Source: Sulfitobacter indolifex
GTDB lineage: Bacteria > Pseudomonadota > Alphaproteobacteria > Rhodobacterales > Rhodobacteraceae
Assembly (NCBI RefSeq): GCF_022788655.1
Contig: NZ_CP084954.1
Span: 124,001-188,000, forward strand
Direction of reading: 5' to 3'
Length of the DNA: 64,000 nt
Part shown: piece by piece, positions 54,968 through 63,412 of the stretch
Position numbering within the stretch: position 1 is the stretch's first letter
Layout of the letters: every line of letters starts with the position of its first letter
Position numbers and translations under genes: made by a program
Notes under the pieces: generated by a model
Database searches by the model: none
Told to the model about the DNA's origin: nothing
Seen by the model: the letters and a program-made list of their open reading frames with translations, nothing else

Positions 54968-56279
54968 ACTTATCGCACTCGCCATGTTTGGCCTGCTTTT
55001 GCTGGGCCTTTTCATGGGTCACCCGCTGGCCTTTGTTCTGGGCGGCACCGCTGTTCTGGGCGCTATCATCGCGGGCAAACCGATGGTGCTTGGCATCGTT
55101 ATCAACCGCATCTTCGGCGATGTGTTGGATAACTTTACCCTGATCGCCATTCCGTTGTTCATCCTAATGGCAAGGTTCCTGTCTGATTCGGGCGTGACCG
55201 ATAAGATGTTCGAATCGTTGCGGCTTTTGATGTCGAATATCCGCGGTGGTCTGGCGCTGGCGGTGGTCTTTATCTCGATCCTGCTGGCGGCGACCACCGG
55301 CATCATCGGCGCGTCGATCACTGTTATGGGTGTGATGGCGCTGCGTCCAATGCTGCAATATGGCTATAGCCCGACGTTGACGACCGGCGTCATCGCGGCT
55401 TCTGGCTGCCTTGGTATTTTGATCCCACCGTCGATCATGTTGATCCTTATGGCATCCTACTCACCACTTTCGGTGGGTGAGCTTTTCGCTGGGGCGATGG
55501 TGCCGGGCGTTGTGCTAGGCCTGCTCTACGCGGTTTGGGTCTTTATCGTTGCCGTGGTGCGGCCCGACATGGCCCCCGCCGTGGAACCCGACGAGAAAAT
55601 CTCGAAACCCGCTCTGGTGCGGATGCTGCTGATCGAAGCGGTGCCGCCCCTGGTGCTGATCCTTGGCATCCTCGGCTCGTTGCTTGCTGGTATCGCCACG
55701 GCGACCGAAGCCTCGGCCATTGGCGCGGCGCTTGCCCTGCTGATCGTAATCATGCGCCGCAAGTTCACTTGGGCCAGTTTTTATGGTGCGATGCTAGAGA
55801 CGGCCCGCACTTCGGCAATGATCCTCTTCATCGTCATCGGTGCCACCGCATTTACCGGCGTGTTCAACATCACCGGTGGCCTGCGTGCCACGCAAGAGAT
55901 CATCCGCAACCTCGACATGGCGCCTTGGCTCCTGATCGCGATGATGATGTTCATCGTCTTTATCCTCGGCGCCTTCCTTGATTGGACCGGCATCGTGCTG
56001 CTGTCCTTCCCGATCTTCCTGCCGATCGTGCAGGAAATGGACGTGAGCCTTTTGTGGTTCGTCGTCCTGATGTCGGTGGTCCTGCAGACGTCCTTCTTAA
56101 CGCCGCCCTTTGGATATGCGCTGTTCTACCTGCGCGCCATTGCGCCGCGCGAGGTCAAGACGTCGCATATCATCGTCGGTGTGCTGCCGTTCATCGGGTT
56201 GATCCTGATGATGTGCGTGGCCATCGCCCTGTTCCCACAGCTGGTCACCTGGCTGCCGGAAACGCTTTATACCAAGTAA
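54957..56279 (+). CDS. TRAP transporter large permease (DctM)
   Basis: This 440-residue polytopic protein has DctM motifs LFILMARFLSDSGVTDKMFE, AATTGIIGASITVMGVMAL, ASGCLGILIPPSIMLILMAS and LQTSFLTPPFGYALFYLRAI. It starts with GTG at 54957 inside the end of the small permease gene. The receptor gene follows 20 nt downstream, so small permease, large permease and receptor form one operon. Confidence 0.92.
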   Translation: MTPELIALAMFGLLLLGLFMGHPLAFVLGGTAVLGAIIAGKPMVLGIVINRIFGDVLDNFTLIAIPLFILMARFLSDSGVTDKMFESLRLLMSNIRGGLALAVVFISILLAATTGIIGASITVMGVMALRPMLQYGYSPTLTTGVIAASGCLGILIPPSIMLILMASYSPLSVGELFAGAMVPGVVLGLLYAVWVFIVAVVRPDMAPAVEPDEKISKPALVRMLLIEAVPPLVLILGILGSLLAGIATATEASAIGAALALLIVIMRRKFTWASFYGAMLETARTSAMILFIVIGATAFTGVFNITGGLRATQEIIRNLDMAPWLLIAMMMFIVFILGAFLDWTGIVLLSFPIFLPIVQEMDVSLLWFVVLMSVVLQTSFLTPPFGYALFYLRAIAPREVKTSHIIVGVLPFIGLILMMCVAIALFPQLVTWLPETLYTK

Positions 56280-56299
56280 ACCAACGGAGGAGTATAATA

Positions 56300-57388
56300 A
56301 TGAAAATGAAATCAACCCTTGCCGGTCTGGCACTCTGCGCGGGCTTTGCCACGCAGGCGGCAGCCCAGGACAACTGGACCATGACAACCACATGGCCCAC
56401 ATCGCTTGAACTGATCGAGATCGACAAACACTTCGTCGAACTGGCCAACAAGCTGACTGGCGATGACCTGACCATCGAATTCTTCGAAGGCGGCTCGCTC
56501 GTGCCCGCAGGCGAAGTGTTCGGCGCGGTTGAATCCAACACCGTGCAGGCCGGCGCTGACTGGCCCGGTTACTGGGCAGGCCGCAACTCGGCATTTTCGC
56601 CCCTGGCAACCACGGCAAGCCTGTTCAACGCGGTCGACTACGTCAACTGGATCGAACAGTGGGGCGGCAAAGAGCTCTATAACGAGATCTATGGCAAGTT
56701 CGGCATGGTCTATCTGCCCTATGGCGTGACCAACAACGAATCCGGTTTCCGCACGAATGAGCAGATCGTCACGCTGGAAGATCTTAAGGGCAAACGTCTG
56801 CGTCTGTCGGGTCTTGAGCAGGGTCGTCTGTTGGAAAAACTGGGCGGGTCGCAGGTCTCCATGGCTGGTGGTGAAATCTATCAGTCGCTTGAGCGCGGCG
56901 TGATTGACGGTGCCGAATTCTCAACACCTAACGTCGACTTCTCGGGCGGCTTCCAGCAGGTTACCAAATATTGGGCGACACCGGGCTGGCACCAGTCGGC
57001 ATCGATTTTCGGTGTGATGATCAACAAGGGCGCATGGGATGCGTTGTCGGAAGAAACCCGCGAGTCGCTTGAAGTCGCGGCGCAGGCCAACCTGATCTGG
57101 TCGCTGTCCTTCACCGAAAAACGTGCAACCGAAGCCTACCAGCAGTTCATCGACGCGGGCATCGAGATCAACCGCTACGACGACGAAATGCTGGCTACTG
57201 TTCAGGAAATGGCGAACGAAACCATCGAGGAGACCGCTTGCGAGAACCCAGATTCCGCCAAGGTTTACCTGAGCCAGCTTGAGTATCTGGCAGACTACGC
57301 CAAATGGCGTGATGCTTCGGCCCCCTTCAACCTGGGCCGCACACCTAACGGCCCGGACATCGAAAAAATCCGCGCCTGCGCAGAATAA
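56300..57388 (+). CDS. TRAP substrate-binding protein (TakP/DctP type)
   Basis: The 362-residue receptor has a Sec signal (MKMKSTLAGLALCAGFATQA, cleavage after AAA) and mature start NWTMTTTWPTSLELIEIDKH. It also has VSMAGGEIYQSLERGVIDGA and FSTPNVDFSGGFQQV. It is a TakP-branch TRAP receptor for a keto or other organic acid. The ribosome site GGAGGAG is 7 nt before the ATG. The longest open frame extends upstream through the permease gene and is a shadow. A rho-independent terminator follows. Confidence 0.9.
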   Translation: MKMKSTLAGLALCAGFATQAAAQDNWTMTTTWPTSLELIEIDKHFVELANKLTGDDLTIEFFEGGSLVPAGEVFGAVESNTVQAGADWPGYWAGRNSAFSPLATTASLFNAVDYVNWIEQWGGKELYNEIYGKFGMVYLPYGVTNNESGFRTNEQIVTLEDLKGKRLRLSGLEQGRLLEKLGGSQVSMAGGEIYQSLERGVIDGAEFSTPNVDFSGGFQQVTKYWATPGWHQSASIFGVMINKGAWDALSEETRESLEVAAQANLIWSLSFTEKRATEAYQQFIDAGIEINRYDDEMLATVQEMANETIEETACENPDSAKVYLSQLEYLADYAKWRDASAPFNLGRTPNGPDIEKIRACAE

Positions 57389-57411
57389 TCTGAGCATTAG
57401 GCTATAATGAG

Positions 57412-57438
57412 AAGGCCCGCCAATGGCGGGCCTTTTTG
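57412..57438 (+). terminator. Rho-independent terminator
   Basis: AAGGCCCGCC (57412-57421) pairs perfectly with GGCGGGCCTT (57425-57434) across a 3-nt loop and continues into TTT, 24 nt after the TRAP receptor stop. Confidence 0.88.
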
Positions 57439-57470
57439 CGTGCTAAGAGAGGAAGTAGCTCTCCGCCGGG

Positions 57471-58109
57471 TCACAACGCCAGAATGGCAGCGACCTCTTG
57501 CGCAAGGGCGCGAACCTCATCCGCTGCGGGGCCGGATTTTTTGGCCTCTACCGCTCCCAAACCGCGCCCAAGTGCATCAGCATAAATCACTCTGTTTGCC
57601 AAAGATGTGTCCAGTCGCCCGACGCCAAGCTCTGCCACGGACCGCGCAACGTCGTCACCGACACGGGTGCCCGAACGCGTGCGGTTCATCACAATATGGG
57701 TGGGCTTTTGCGCCCGGTCCGCCAAATCAAGAACATCGTGGGTTGCCCAGACATCAGCCTGACTGGCTGAGACAGGCACGAGCACCAGATCAGACTCACG
57801 TAAAACCCATCGCACATCACTGTCCGCTTTCGGGGGCGTGTCGACAAGAATGACATCGGCCTCGCCGCTCACCGACCTGATCGCGCGGGAAATTCCATAG
57901 GCGGTCGCAGTCGCAAATCGGAGGTTCGGGTCTACCCCCAGCAACTCTTCACGGACATCAAGCCATTTGCCAAGACTGCCTTGAGGGTCGGTATCTAACA
58001 GCGCAACGCTTTTGCCTTCCGCGAGATAGGCAATTGCCAAATTAGAAACGAGTGTTGTCTTACCGGCCCCGCCCTTTTGCTGGGCCACACAGATAATTCG
58101 GGCGTTCAT
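57471..58109 (-). CDS. Orphan ParA/MinD-family ATPase
   Basis: The 212-residue ATPase has the deviant Walker A QQKGGAGKTTLVSNLA (about residues 10-25), LLDTDPQGS and the Walker B-like VILVDTPPKADSD. No parB-like gene or ParB-binding inverted-repeat cluster is adjacent, so a chromosome or plasmid partition role is not supported here. Orphan ParA proteins position other cargo such as chemotaxis clusters or act in secretion. It is convergent with the TRAP operon. Confidence 0.87.
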   Translation of the reverse strand: MNARIICVAQQKGGAGKTTLVSNLAIAYLAEGKSVALLDTDPQGSLGKWLDVREELLGVDPNLRFATATAYGISRAIRSVSGEADVILVDTPPKADSDVRWVLRESDLVLVPVSASQADVWATHDVLDLADRAQKPTHIVMNRTRSGTRVGDDVARSVAELGVGRLDTSLANRVIYADALGRGLGAVEAKKSGPAADEVRALAQEVAAILAL

Positions 58110-58201
58110 TTACCAAGCCTTCAATGGGTTCTCTGCACCGCAGCATACCGCTTGAGAACCGAAAAAGCGATATAATCCTTCTGCGAGAGACTTGGAGGCT
58201 G

Positions 58202-58936
58202 CTAGCCTTCTACACGTTTCAGGAATTTTTGCAGACGTGCATCCTGCGGCGAAGAAAATATCTGCGACGGTGGGCCGCTCTCCACGATCTTGCCACCATC
58301 CATAAAGATCACCCGATCCGCGATCTCGCGGGCGAATTGCATCTCATGGGTGACGATCAGCATGGTCTGTTTGCGTTCAGCCACTGCGCGCATCAAGTCC
58401 AAAACCTCGCCCACCCATTCCGGGTCTAGCGCCGAAGTCGGCTCATCGAACAGCATCAACTCGGCCCCAAGCGCCATGGCCCGGCCGATACCAACACGCT
58501 GCTGCTGCCCACCCGAAAGCGCCGCCGGGTAGCTGTCGGCCTTATCGGCGAGCCCAGTCTCAGCCAGCACCGACAGCGCGCGTTCCTCGGCCTCAGCTTT
58601 CGGGCGTTTTTGCACCGTCACAAGCGCTTCCATGATGTTTTGCTTCGCAGTTTTATTGGCAAAAAGCGCGTAGTTCTGGAACACCATCGCCGTGCGCTGG
58701 CGCAGTGCCAGCACGTCAGCCTTGCGCGCTTTGGCGGCATCAACGGTCACGTCACCAACGGTAATCTGCCCGGCCTGCGGCACATCCAGAAAATTAAGGC
58801 AGCGCAACAAGGTCGATTTACCTGTGCCTGACGGGCCAATCACAACCATGCGCTCACCATCGGCAATCTGCAGGTCGATCCCATCCAGCACAGGCGTGCC
58901 GCCGAAATGTTTGGTGAGGCCCGAAATATTTATCAT
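58202..58936 (-). CDS. Amino-acid ABC transporter ATP-binding protein
   Basis: This 244-residue PAAT-type ATPase has Walker A GPSGTGKSTL (about residues 34-43), Q-loop VFQNYALF, signature LSGGQQQRVGIGRA and Walker B LMLFDEPTSALDPE. It powers import by the permease encoded upstream, which it overlaps by ATGA. It is the last gene of the receptor-permease-ATPase operon. Confidence 0.93.
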   Translation of the reverse strand: MINISGLTKHFGGTPVLDGIDLQIADGERMVVIGPSGTGKSTLLRCLNFLDVPQAGQITVGDVTVDAAKARKADVLALRQRTAMVFQNYALFANKTAKQNIMEALVTVQKRPKAEAEERALSVLAETGLADKADSYPAALSGGQQQRVGIGRAMALGAELMLFDEPTSALDPEWVGEVLDLMRAVAERKQTMLIVTHEMQFAREIADRVIFMDGGKIVESGPPSQIFSSPQDARLQKFLKRVEG

Positions 58937-59607
58937 CGCACAAACGCCTTGTTGAGATGGGTTTCAAGCCGCTTCTGGCCTTGGCTCAGGACTTCGACGA
59001 TGACCCAATACATCACCGCCACCACAAGGAAGGCTTCGAAGTAAAGGAAGCTTCCCGCCGCTTCTTTCTGCGCCGCGCCCATCATCTCGGTCACACCGAG
59101 AGTAAAGGCCAGCGAAGTGCCTTTGATCATGTCGATAAAGTAGTTCACCAAGGTCGGTGCGGCGATCCGTGCCGCTTGGGGCAGGATGATCCGCCACATT
59201 AACTGGCCTTGGGTCATGCCGATCGATTGCGCTGCCTCCCACTGGCTGCGGTCCACACCCATAATTGCAGCGCGAATACTCTCGGCCATATAGGCCGAAA
59301 AATGCAGCGTCAGCCCCATGATCGCCGCCGTCACCCCGTCAATCTGGGTGAGGAACGACAACACCTGCGGCAGGCCGAAGTAAAAGAGGAACAGTTGCAC
59401 CAGCAGCGGCGTGCCGCGAAAGAAACTGATGAACAGCACCACGGACCAATCGAGCACAGGCACTTTGGCCACGCGCTCTACCGCCAGTAGTGAGGCGAGG
59501 ATCAGCGCAAACACCATCCCCGCCACCGCCATAAAAAGTGTTAGCGGCACATAGCCCAGAATAACGGGCACCAGCCCCAGCATATAGTCGAGGTCTAGCG
59601 CCCGCAT
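58933..59607 (-). CDS. Amino-acid ABC transporter permease
   Basis: The 224-residue HisM/GlnP-type permease has about five hydrophobic segments, the N-terminal FFRGTPLLVQLFLFYFGLPQ and the EAA loop YMAESIRAAIMGVDRSQWEA (about residues 109-128). It lies 3 nt after the receptor gene and overlaps the ATPase gene. Confidence 0.92.
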   Translation of the reverse strand: MRALDLDYMLGLVPVILGYVPLTLFMAVAGMVFALILASLLAVERVAKVPVLDWSVVLFISFFRGTPLLVQLFLFYFGLPQVLSFLTQIDGVTAAIMGLTLHFSAYMAESIRAAIMGVDRSQWEAAQSIGMTQGQLMWRIILPQAARIAAPTLVNYFIDMIKGTSLAFTLGVTEMMGAAQKEAAGSFLYFEAFLVVAVMYWVIVEVLSQGQKRLETHLNKAFVR

Positions 59608-59610
59608 GGG

Positions 59611-60369
59611 TTACTCCGCTTTCGTGATGTCAGTGCCGAACCACTTGTCCGAAATCTCGGCAAGTGTACCGTCTTCGCGCAGAGAGGCGAGCGCCGTATC
59701 GACACGGTCCCGCAAGGCACGGCCTTCGTCATTGTCTTGGAACGGCAAAGCGTTGCGAATTTCAGAAAAGGGTTTGCCGGCCAATTGCAACGGTAGCGGG
59801 CTTTCCTGAATAAGCTGCGCGGAGGACACCCGGTCCATCACGAATGCATCCACCCGGCCAAGCGCTGTGTCTTGGGCAATGTTGGATTCGTAGGTCTTAA
59901 TCTCAATCTCGTCAGCGAAATCCAAACCATTCAGCAGCTGCTCGAAGTTGGAACCAAGGTTCACCGCAACGGTCTTGCCGCGCAGGTCTTCGACGCCGCC
60001 GATCTCTTCGTTTCCAATCTTGGTGACAACCTGTGCACCGTCAAAGACGTACGGAGCAGTGAAGGCAAACTTTTCTTCGCGCTCTGGCGTTATGGTGATC
60101 TGGTTGGCAATCGTGTCGATGCGGCCAGCGTCCAACGCGCCAATCAGGCCTGAAAAGGCCATCGTTTCAAACTCAACCTCAAGCCCGGTTTCTTTGCCAA
60201 CGGCGTTCATCACGTCGACTTCAAAGCCCTGCAGTTCGTCCAGCTTAACGAAAGTGAAGGGGAAATAGCCGCCCGACATACCAACGCGAAGCGTGTCATT
60301 GTCTTGGGCAAAGGCTGCGGTGCCGGATACTGCAGCGAGGACGGTGGCGGTAACAATCTGTTTCAGCAT
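59611..60369 (-). CDS. Amino-acid ABC transporter substrate-binding protein (cystine/polar amino-acid type)
   Basis: The 252-residue receptor has a Sec signal (VTATVLAAVSGTAAFAQ) and PAAT-family motifs GYFPFTFVKLDELQGFEVDV, ETMAFSGLIGALDAGRIDTI and ITITPEREEKFAFTAPY. It resembles cystine- or polar-amino-acid-binding receptors; the ligand is unproven. CAGGAG precedes the ATG, and the permease and ATPase genes follow. The 242 bp upstream to the response-regulator gene show no feature I can name. Confidence 0.9.
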   Translation of the reverse strand: MLKQIVTATVLAAVSGTAAFAQDNDTLRVGMSGGYFPFTFVKLDELQGFEVDVMNAVGKETGLEVEFETMAFSGLIGALDAGRIDTIANQITITPEREEKFAFTAPYVFDGAQVVTKIGNEEIGGVEDLRGKTVAVNLGSNFEQLLNGLDFADEIEIKTYESNIAQDTALGRVDAFVMDRVSSAQLIQESPLPLQLAGKPFSEIRNALPFQDNDEGRALRDRVDTALASLREDGTLAEISDKWFGTDITKAE

Positions 60370-60611
60370 TGAATTTACTCCTGTAACGCTTGAGCATCAG
60401 ATGTCATCGGAGGCCGCCCGCTTCAACACCGTCGCTAAAACAGGAACGTTTGCCGGGCCGGGTTGGTTCAGATGGAATGGTGTCTTGGATTGCGAGGCGG
60501 CGGCGAAAATCGTTCTAAAAATCTACCGTTGGAAAGAACTATATCCCGCCCCGAGTAGGGAAAATGAGCGAACGGGGGGCAAATCAGCGAGATACGCAGG
60601 TCCCTAGGTCG

Positions 60612-61964
60612 TCAGATCACGCTGATATCGAGCCCCTCAGCCGCCCAAGCGGCCAGTTTCCGATCAACCGTCTTGCGCGACACACCCAAACGCCGCGCGG
60701 CCTCTGCCCGATTGCCTTTGCACAGGTCAAGAATATGCAGCATATGGCGCTGCGTGACGAGTTCGAGATCCTCAATCGCCCTCGGCCCATCCACCGTGCC
60801 GTGACCCGCAAAGGCTTCGGGCAGGCTACCGAGGATCACCGAACGTTCGATCAGGTTTCGCAACTCGCGGACATTGCCGGGCCAGTCGTAGCGCCGCAGC
60901 TTAAGCAAAGTTTCTGCGTCCAAGCGAAGCGCGGGCATGCCAAGCGCGGTCGAAAATTGCTGCATGAACATCGCCGCCAGTTCGACGATATCTTCCGAGC
61001 GATCCTTGAGCGGTGGCATCGCGACTTCGACCACGTTCATGCGGTGATAGAGGTCTGCGCGAAATCGCCCCTCTTCGACGGCCTTGGGCAGATCGGCATT
61101 GGTGGCAAAGAGAAAGCGCAGGTTCAGCGGAATTTCCCGTTCGGCCCCTTCTGGCCGGATACGCTGATCTTCGAGCACCCGCAAAAGGGCGGCCTGCAAC
61201 GGCTCGGGCATTTGGGCCACTTCATCGAGGAACAGCGTCCCGCCATCGGCTAAGAGGAACAGTCCCGGTTGCAGGGTTTCGTTCCCCTCTACCGCGCCAA
61301 AGAGTTCGGGCACGATCCGATCTTGAGTAATTGCGGCGCAGTTTACAGCAACGAAGGGATGGTCGGCACGGTCTGACATCTGGTGCAATTGTCGCGCTGC
61401 CAGCTCCTTGCCCGTGCCGCTGGCGCCCGTGAAAAGCACCGGGGTCGGCACGGAGGCCAGACGGCTCAGCATTCCGCGCACTTTGGCCAGCGCCTCGGAT
61501 TTGCCAAGCATCTGCACCGCCGAACCGCCCTGCAACTCGCGCCTGAGCAGGGTATTATCGCGGCGCAGGTTTTTACGGTCGAGCGTGCGGGAAACGGCCC
61601 CAAGGATTTGGTTCGCCCGGAAGGGTTTCAGGACGAAATCGCTAATCCCGGCCCGCAACGCAGCAATGGCGGTTTCCAGATCAGCATAGGCGGTGATGAG
61701 GATCGTGTCGGCGTAGAACCCTTTGCGGCGCTGCTCGACCACCCATTCCAGACCGGTTTTTCCGGGCATCACATTATCAAGCACGACCACATCGAAATGC
61801 GCCTCATCCAACAGCTTAGTCGCCTCTGCAGGTGACGCCGCCTGTGCGACGCGCTTAACCCGCGGCTCAAGGATCTTGGTGAGGAAATGACGCATCCCCG
61901 GTTCGTCATCAATCACAAGAACCGACGCGCCTTCCAGCGTGCCGCCATATTCATCGCTTGCCAT
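60612..61964 (-). CDS. NtrC-family response regulator lacking a canonical GAFTGA loop
   Basis: The 450-residue protein has a receiver domain with phosphoacceptor Asp at about 63 (VVVLDNVMPGKTG), an AAA+ domain (Walker A TGASGTGKE; Walker B-like TLFLDE) and a Fis-type HTH (NRAEAARRLGVSRKTVDRKL). The segment that normally reads GAFTGA, used to contact sigma54, reads GAVEGN (in ELFGAVEGNETLQPG). It may therefore not work through sigma54; Rhodobacter NtrC is a known activator without this motif. No sensor kinase is adjacent. It is downstream of the formate dehydrogenase genes on the same strand. Confidence 0.9.
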   Translation of the reverse strand: MASDEYGGTLEGASVLVIDDEPGMRHFLTKILEPRVKRVAQAASPAEATKLLDEAHFDVVVLDNVMPGKTGLEWVVEQRRKGFYADTILITAYADLETAIAALRAGISDFVLKPFRANQILGAVSRTLDRKNLRRDNTLLRRELQGGSAVQMLGKSEALAKVRGMLSRLASVPTPVLFTGASGTGKELAARQLHQMSDRADHPFVAVNCAAITQDRIVPELFGAVEGNETLQPGLFLLADGGTLFLDEVAQMPEPLQAALLRVLEDQRIRPEGAEREIPLNLRFLFATNADLPKAVEEGRFRADLYHRMNVVEVAMPPLKDRSEDIVELAAMFMQQFSTALGMPALRLDAETLLKLRRYDWPGNVRELRNLIERSVILGSLPEAFAGHGTVDGPRAIEDLELVTQRHMLHILDLCKGNRAEAARRLGVSRKTVDRKLAAWAAEGLDISVI

Positions 61965-61982
61965 ATGTTGCCTACTCGCGTG

Positions 61983-62108
61983 TCAGTCCACCCGGACGTT
62001 GTCACTCGAATAGACCTCTTGCGAAGAAAAGCCTATCTCATGCAGTCCGAAATAAGCCACAACGCCAATCACTGCGACGCCCAGAAACCCTGCCAACATG
62101 GCTTTCAT
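61983..62108 (-). CDS. Small single-pass membrane protein (41 aa) after formate dehydrogenase gamma
   Basis: The ORF starts at an ATG with AAAGGA 8 nt upstream and encodes one hydrophobic helix (MLAGFLGVAVIGVVAYFG, about residues 4-21) followed by a short polar tail ending SSDNVRVD. It lies 34 nt after the formate dehydrogenase gamma gene and 18 nt before the response regulator gene, all on one strand. I do not recognise the family. A subunit or assembly helper of the membrane-bound enzyme is possible from position only. Confidence 0.6.
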   Translation of the reverse strand: MKAMLAGFLGVAVIGVVAYFGLHEIGFSSQEVYSSDNVRVD

Positions 62109-62142
62109 TGCGCGAATCCTTTTACCTGTACGACCTTGCCCA

Positions 62143-63345
62143 TCATTCAGCGGGGGTCTGGCGATTGTCTTGCTTGACCTCATCAAGCCAGATGGAGTGG
62201 TGCTGTTCAGCCCAGCGTTCATCCACTTCGCCACTGCCCATAGCGTCATAAGCGCCTTCCATGCCGAGCGTGCCGATATAGATGTGGCCGAGGATCAACG
62301 CCATCATCAAAAAGCCGATGATCGCATGCCATAGCTGAGCATATTGCATCTCTGCATGGGGTGTTAGATCGCTCTGCAATGGGCCCAGCCCTGCCGCTTC
62401 GGCCATCCCGATGTCATTGATGATCCCAAAGGTATGCCCAAAGAGTTGAACTTCGAAGGGAAACAGCAGTGACAGACCAGACAGCGATACCGAGAAGCCC
62501 AAAAGGATGACGCCCCAGAAAACGATCTTTTGGCCGAAGTTGAACTTCTTGGCGGGGGGGTGGTTGTTGCCGATAAAACCGCCAGCCTGCTTGATCCAAG
62601 TCCAGTCCGTTCGGTCAGGCAGGTTGTGATAGACCCACATGACAAAAACCATGACCAGCGCGATCATAAAGGCCCAAGACACGTTGTTGTGGATGAACTT
62701 CGATCCGGTCAGCAGGACCGAGTTGAACTCATGTCCCAGCAAAGGGATCACAACCTTGCGGCCAAACAGCGTGGCCAGCCCGGTAAGTGCCAGCAAGATG
62801 AAAGACCCTGCCAGCATCCAATGGGCAAAGCGTTCGATCGCCTTGAACCGTGTGACGGTACGGCCCACCTTACCGCCTTCGATGCGAATGCGCCCGCGCA
62901 GCAGGTAAAACGCCGCCAACAAAACCAGCATCCCAGCCAAGAGCCAGATGCCATAGGTCGCCAGCGGCCCTTCGCGGAAGTTCAGCCACCACATGCCATT
63001 GTCTTGCACCAAGACGCGGCCAGTCTTGTTCATCGTGCTGACGCGCACCGGCAATTCATTGTATCGGATGCCCCGCCATAGATCAGGATCCGAGCGGCCA
63101 CCGAGCGGCCCAAGCCCCGGTACGGTAGACGCATCGCCGCCAAGGTTGTTGCGGCGGAACCCATCGTCGATCTCAGCGCCGTTCTGACGCCGTTCAATAT
63201 CCGCGAGGTTCTGTGCCCCCCCGGTGCTATTGCGGTCAATGGCCGAAGGGGTCGCGTTTTCGGGCAGGCGGACGTCCTGCGCCGTGGCGCCAAGCGGCAG
63301 CGCGACCAGCGCGAGAATGAAAAGAGCCATTAGGTGGCGCAGCAT
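62143..63345 (-). CDS. fdoI: Formate dehydrogenase gamma subunit (cytochrome b556)
   Basis: The 400-residue membrane subunit has a Sec-type leader (MLRHLMALFILALVALPLGA), a periplasmic extension of about 100 residues and four main hydrophobic segments. Haem-binding histidines sit in AIERFAHWMLAGSFILLALT and LWHAIIGFLMMALILGHIYIG. It anchors the enzyme and passes electrons from FdoH to quinone. The ATG at 63345 (GGGGGA upstream) is chosen; the longest frame reads back through the beta subunit gene. An imperfect GC-rich hairpin lies at 63380-63404, before it. Confidence 0.9.
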   Translation of the reverse strand: MLRHLMALFILALVALPLGATAQDVRLPENATPSAIDRNSTGGAQNLADIERRQNGAEIDDGFRRNNLGGDASTVPGLGPLGGRSDPDLWRGIRYNELPVRVSTMNKTGRVLVQDNGMWWLNFREGPLATYGIWLLAGMLVLLAAFYLLRGRIRIEGGKVGRTVTRFKAIERFAHWMLAGSFILLALTGLATLFGRKVVIPLLGHEFNSVLLTGSKFIHNNVSWAFMIALVMVFVMWVYHNLPDRTDWTWIKQAGGFIGNNHPPAKKFNFGQKIVFWGVILLGFSVSLSGLSLLFPFEVQLFGHTFGIINDIGMAEAAGLGPLQSDLTPHAEMQYAQLWHAIIGFLMMALILGHIYIGTLGMEGAYDAMGSGEVDERWAEQHHSIWLDEVKQDNRQTPAE

Positions 63346-63412
63346 GGGAAATCCCCCGGCTAGACAGATATGGAGAAAAGGGGCGGCCCCGGCAGGGCCA
63401 CCCCGAAAGCCT

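Noticed and set aside
57471..58109. Plasmid or chromosome partition locus
   Set aside because: The ParA-type gene stands alone, with no parB-like gene or parS-like repeats nearby.
58127..58160. GGTTCTC/GAGAACC inverted repeat after the ABC ATPase gene
   Set aside because: Only 7-bp arms with a long loop and no T-run; too weak to call a terminator or operator.
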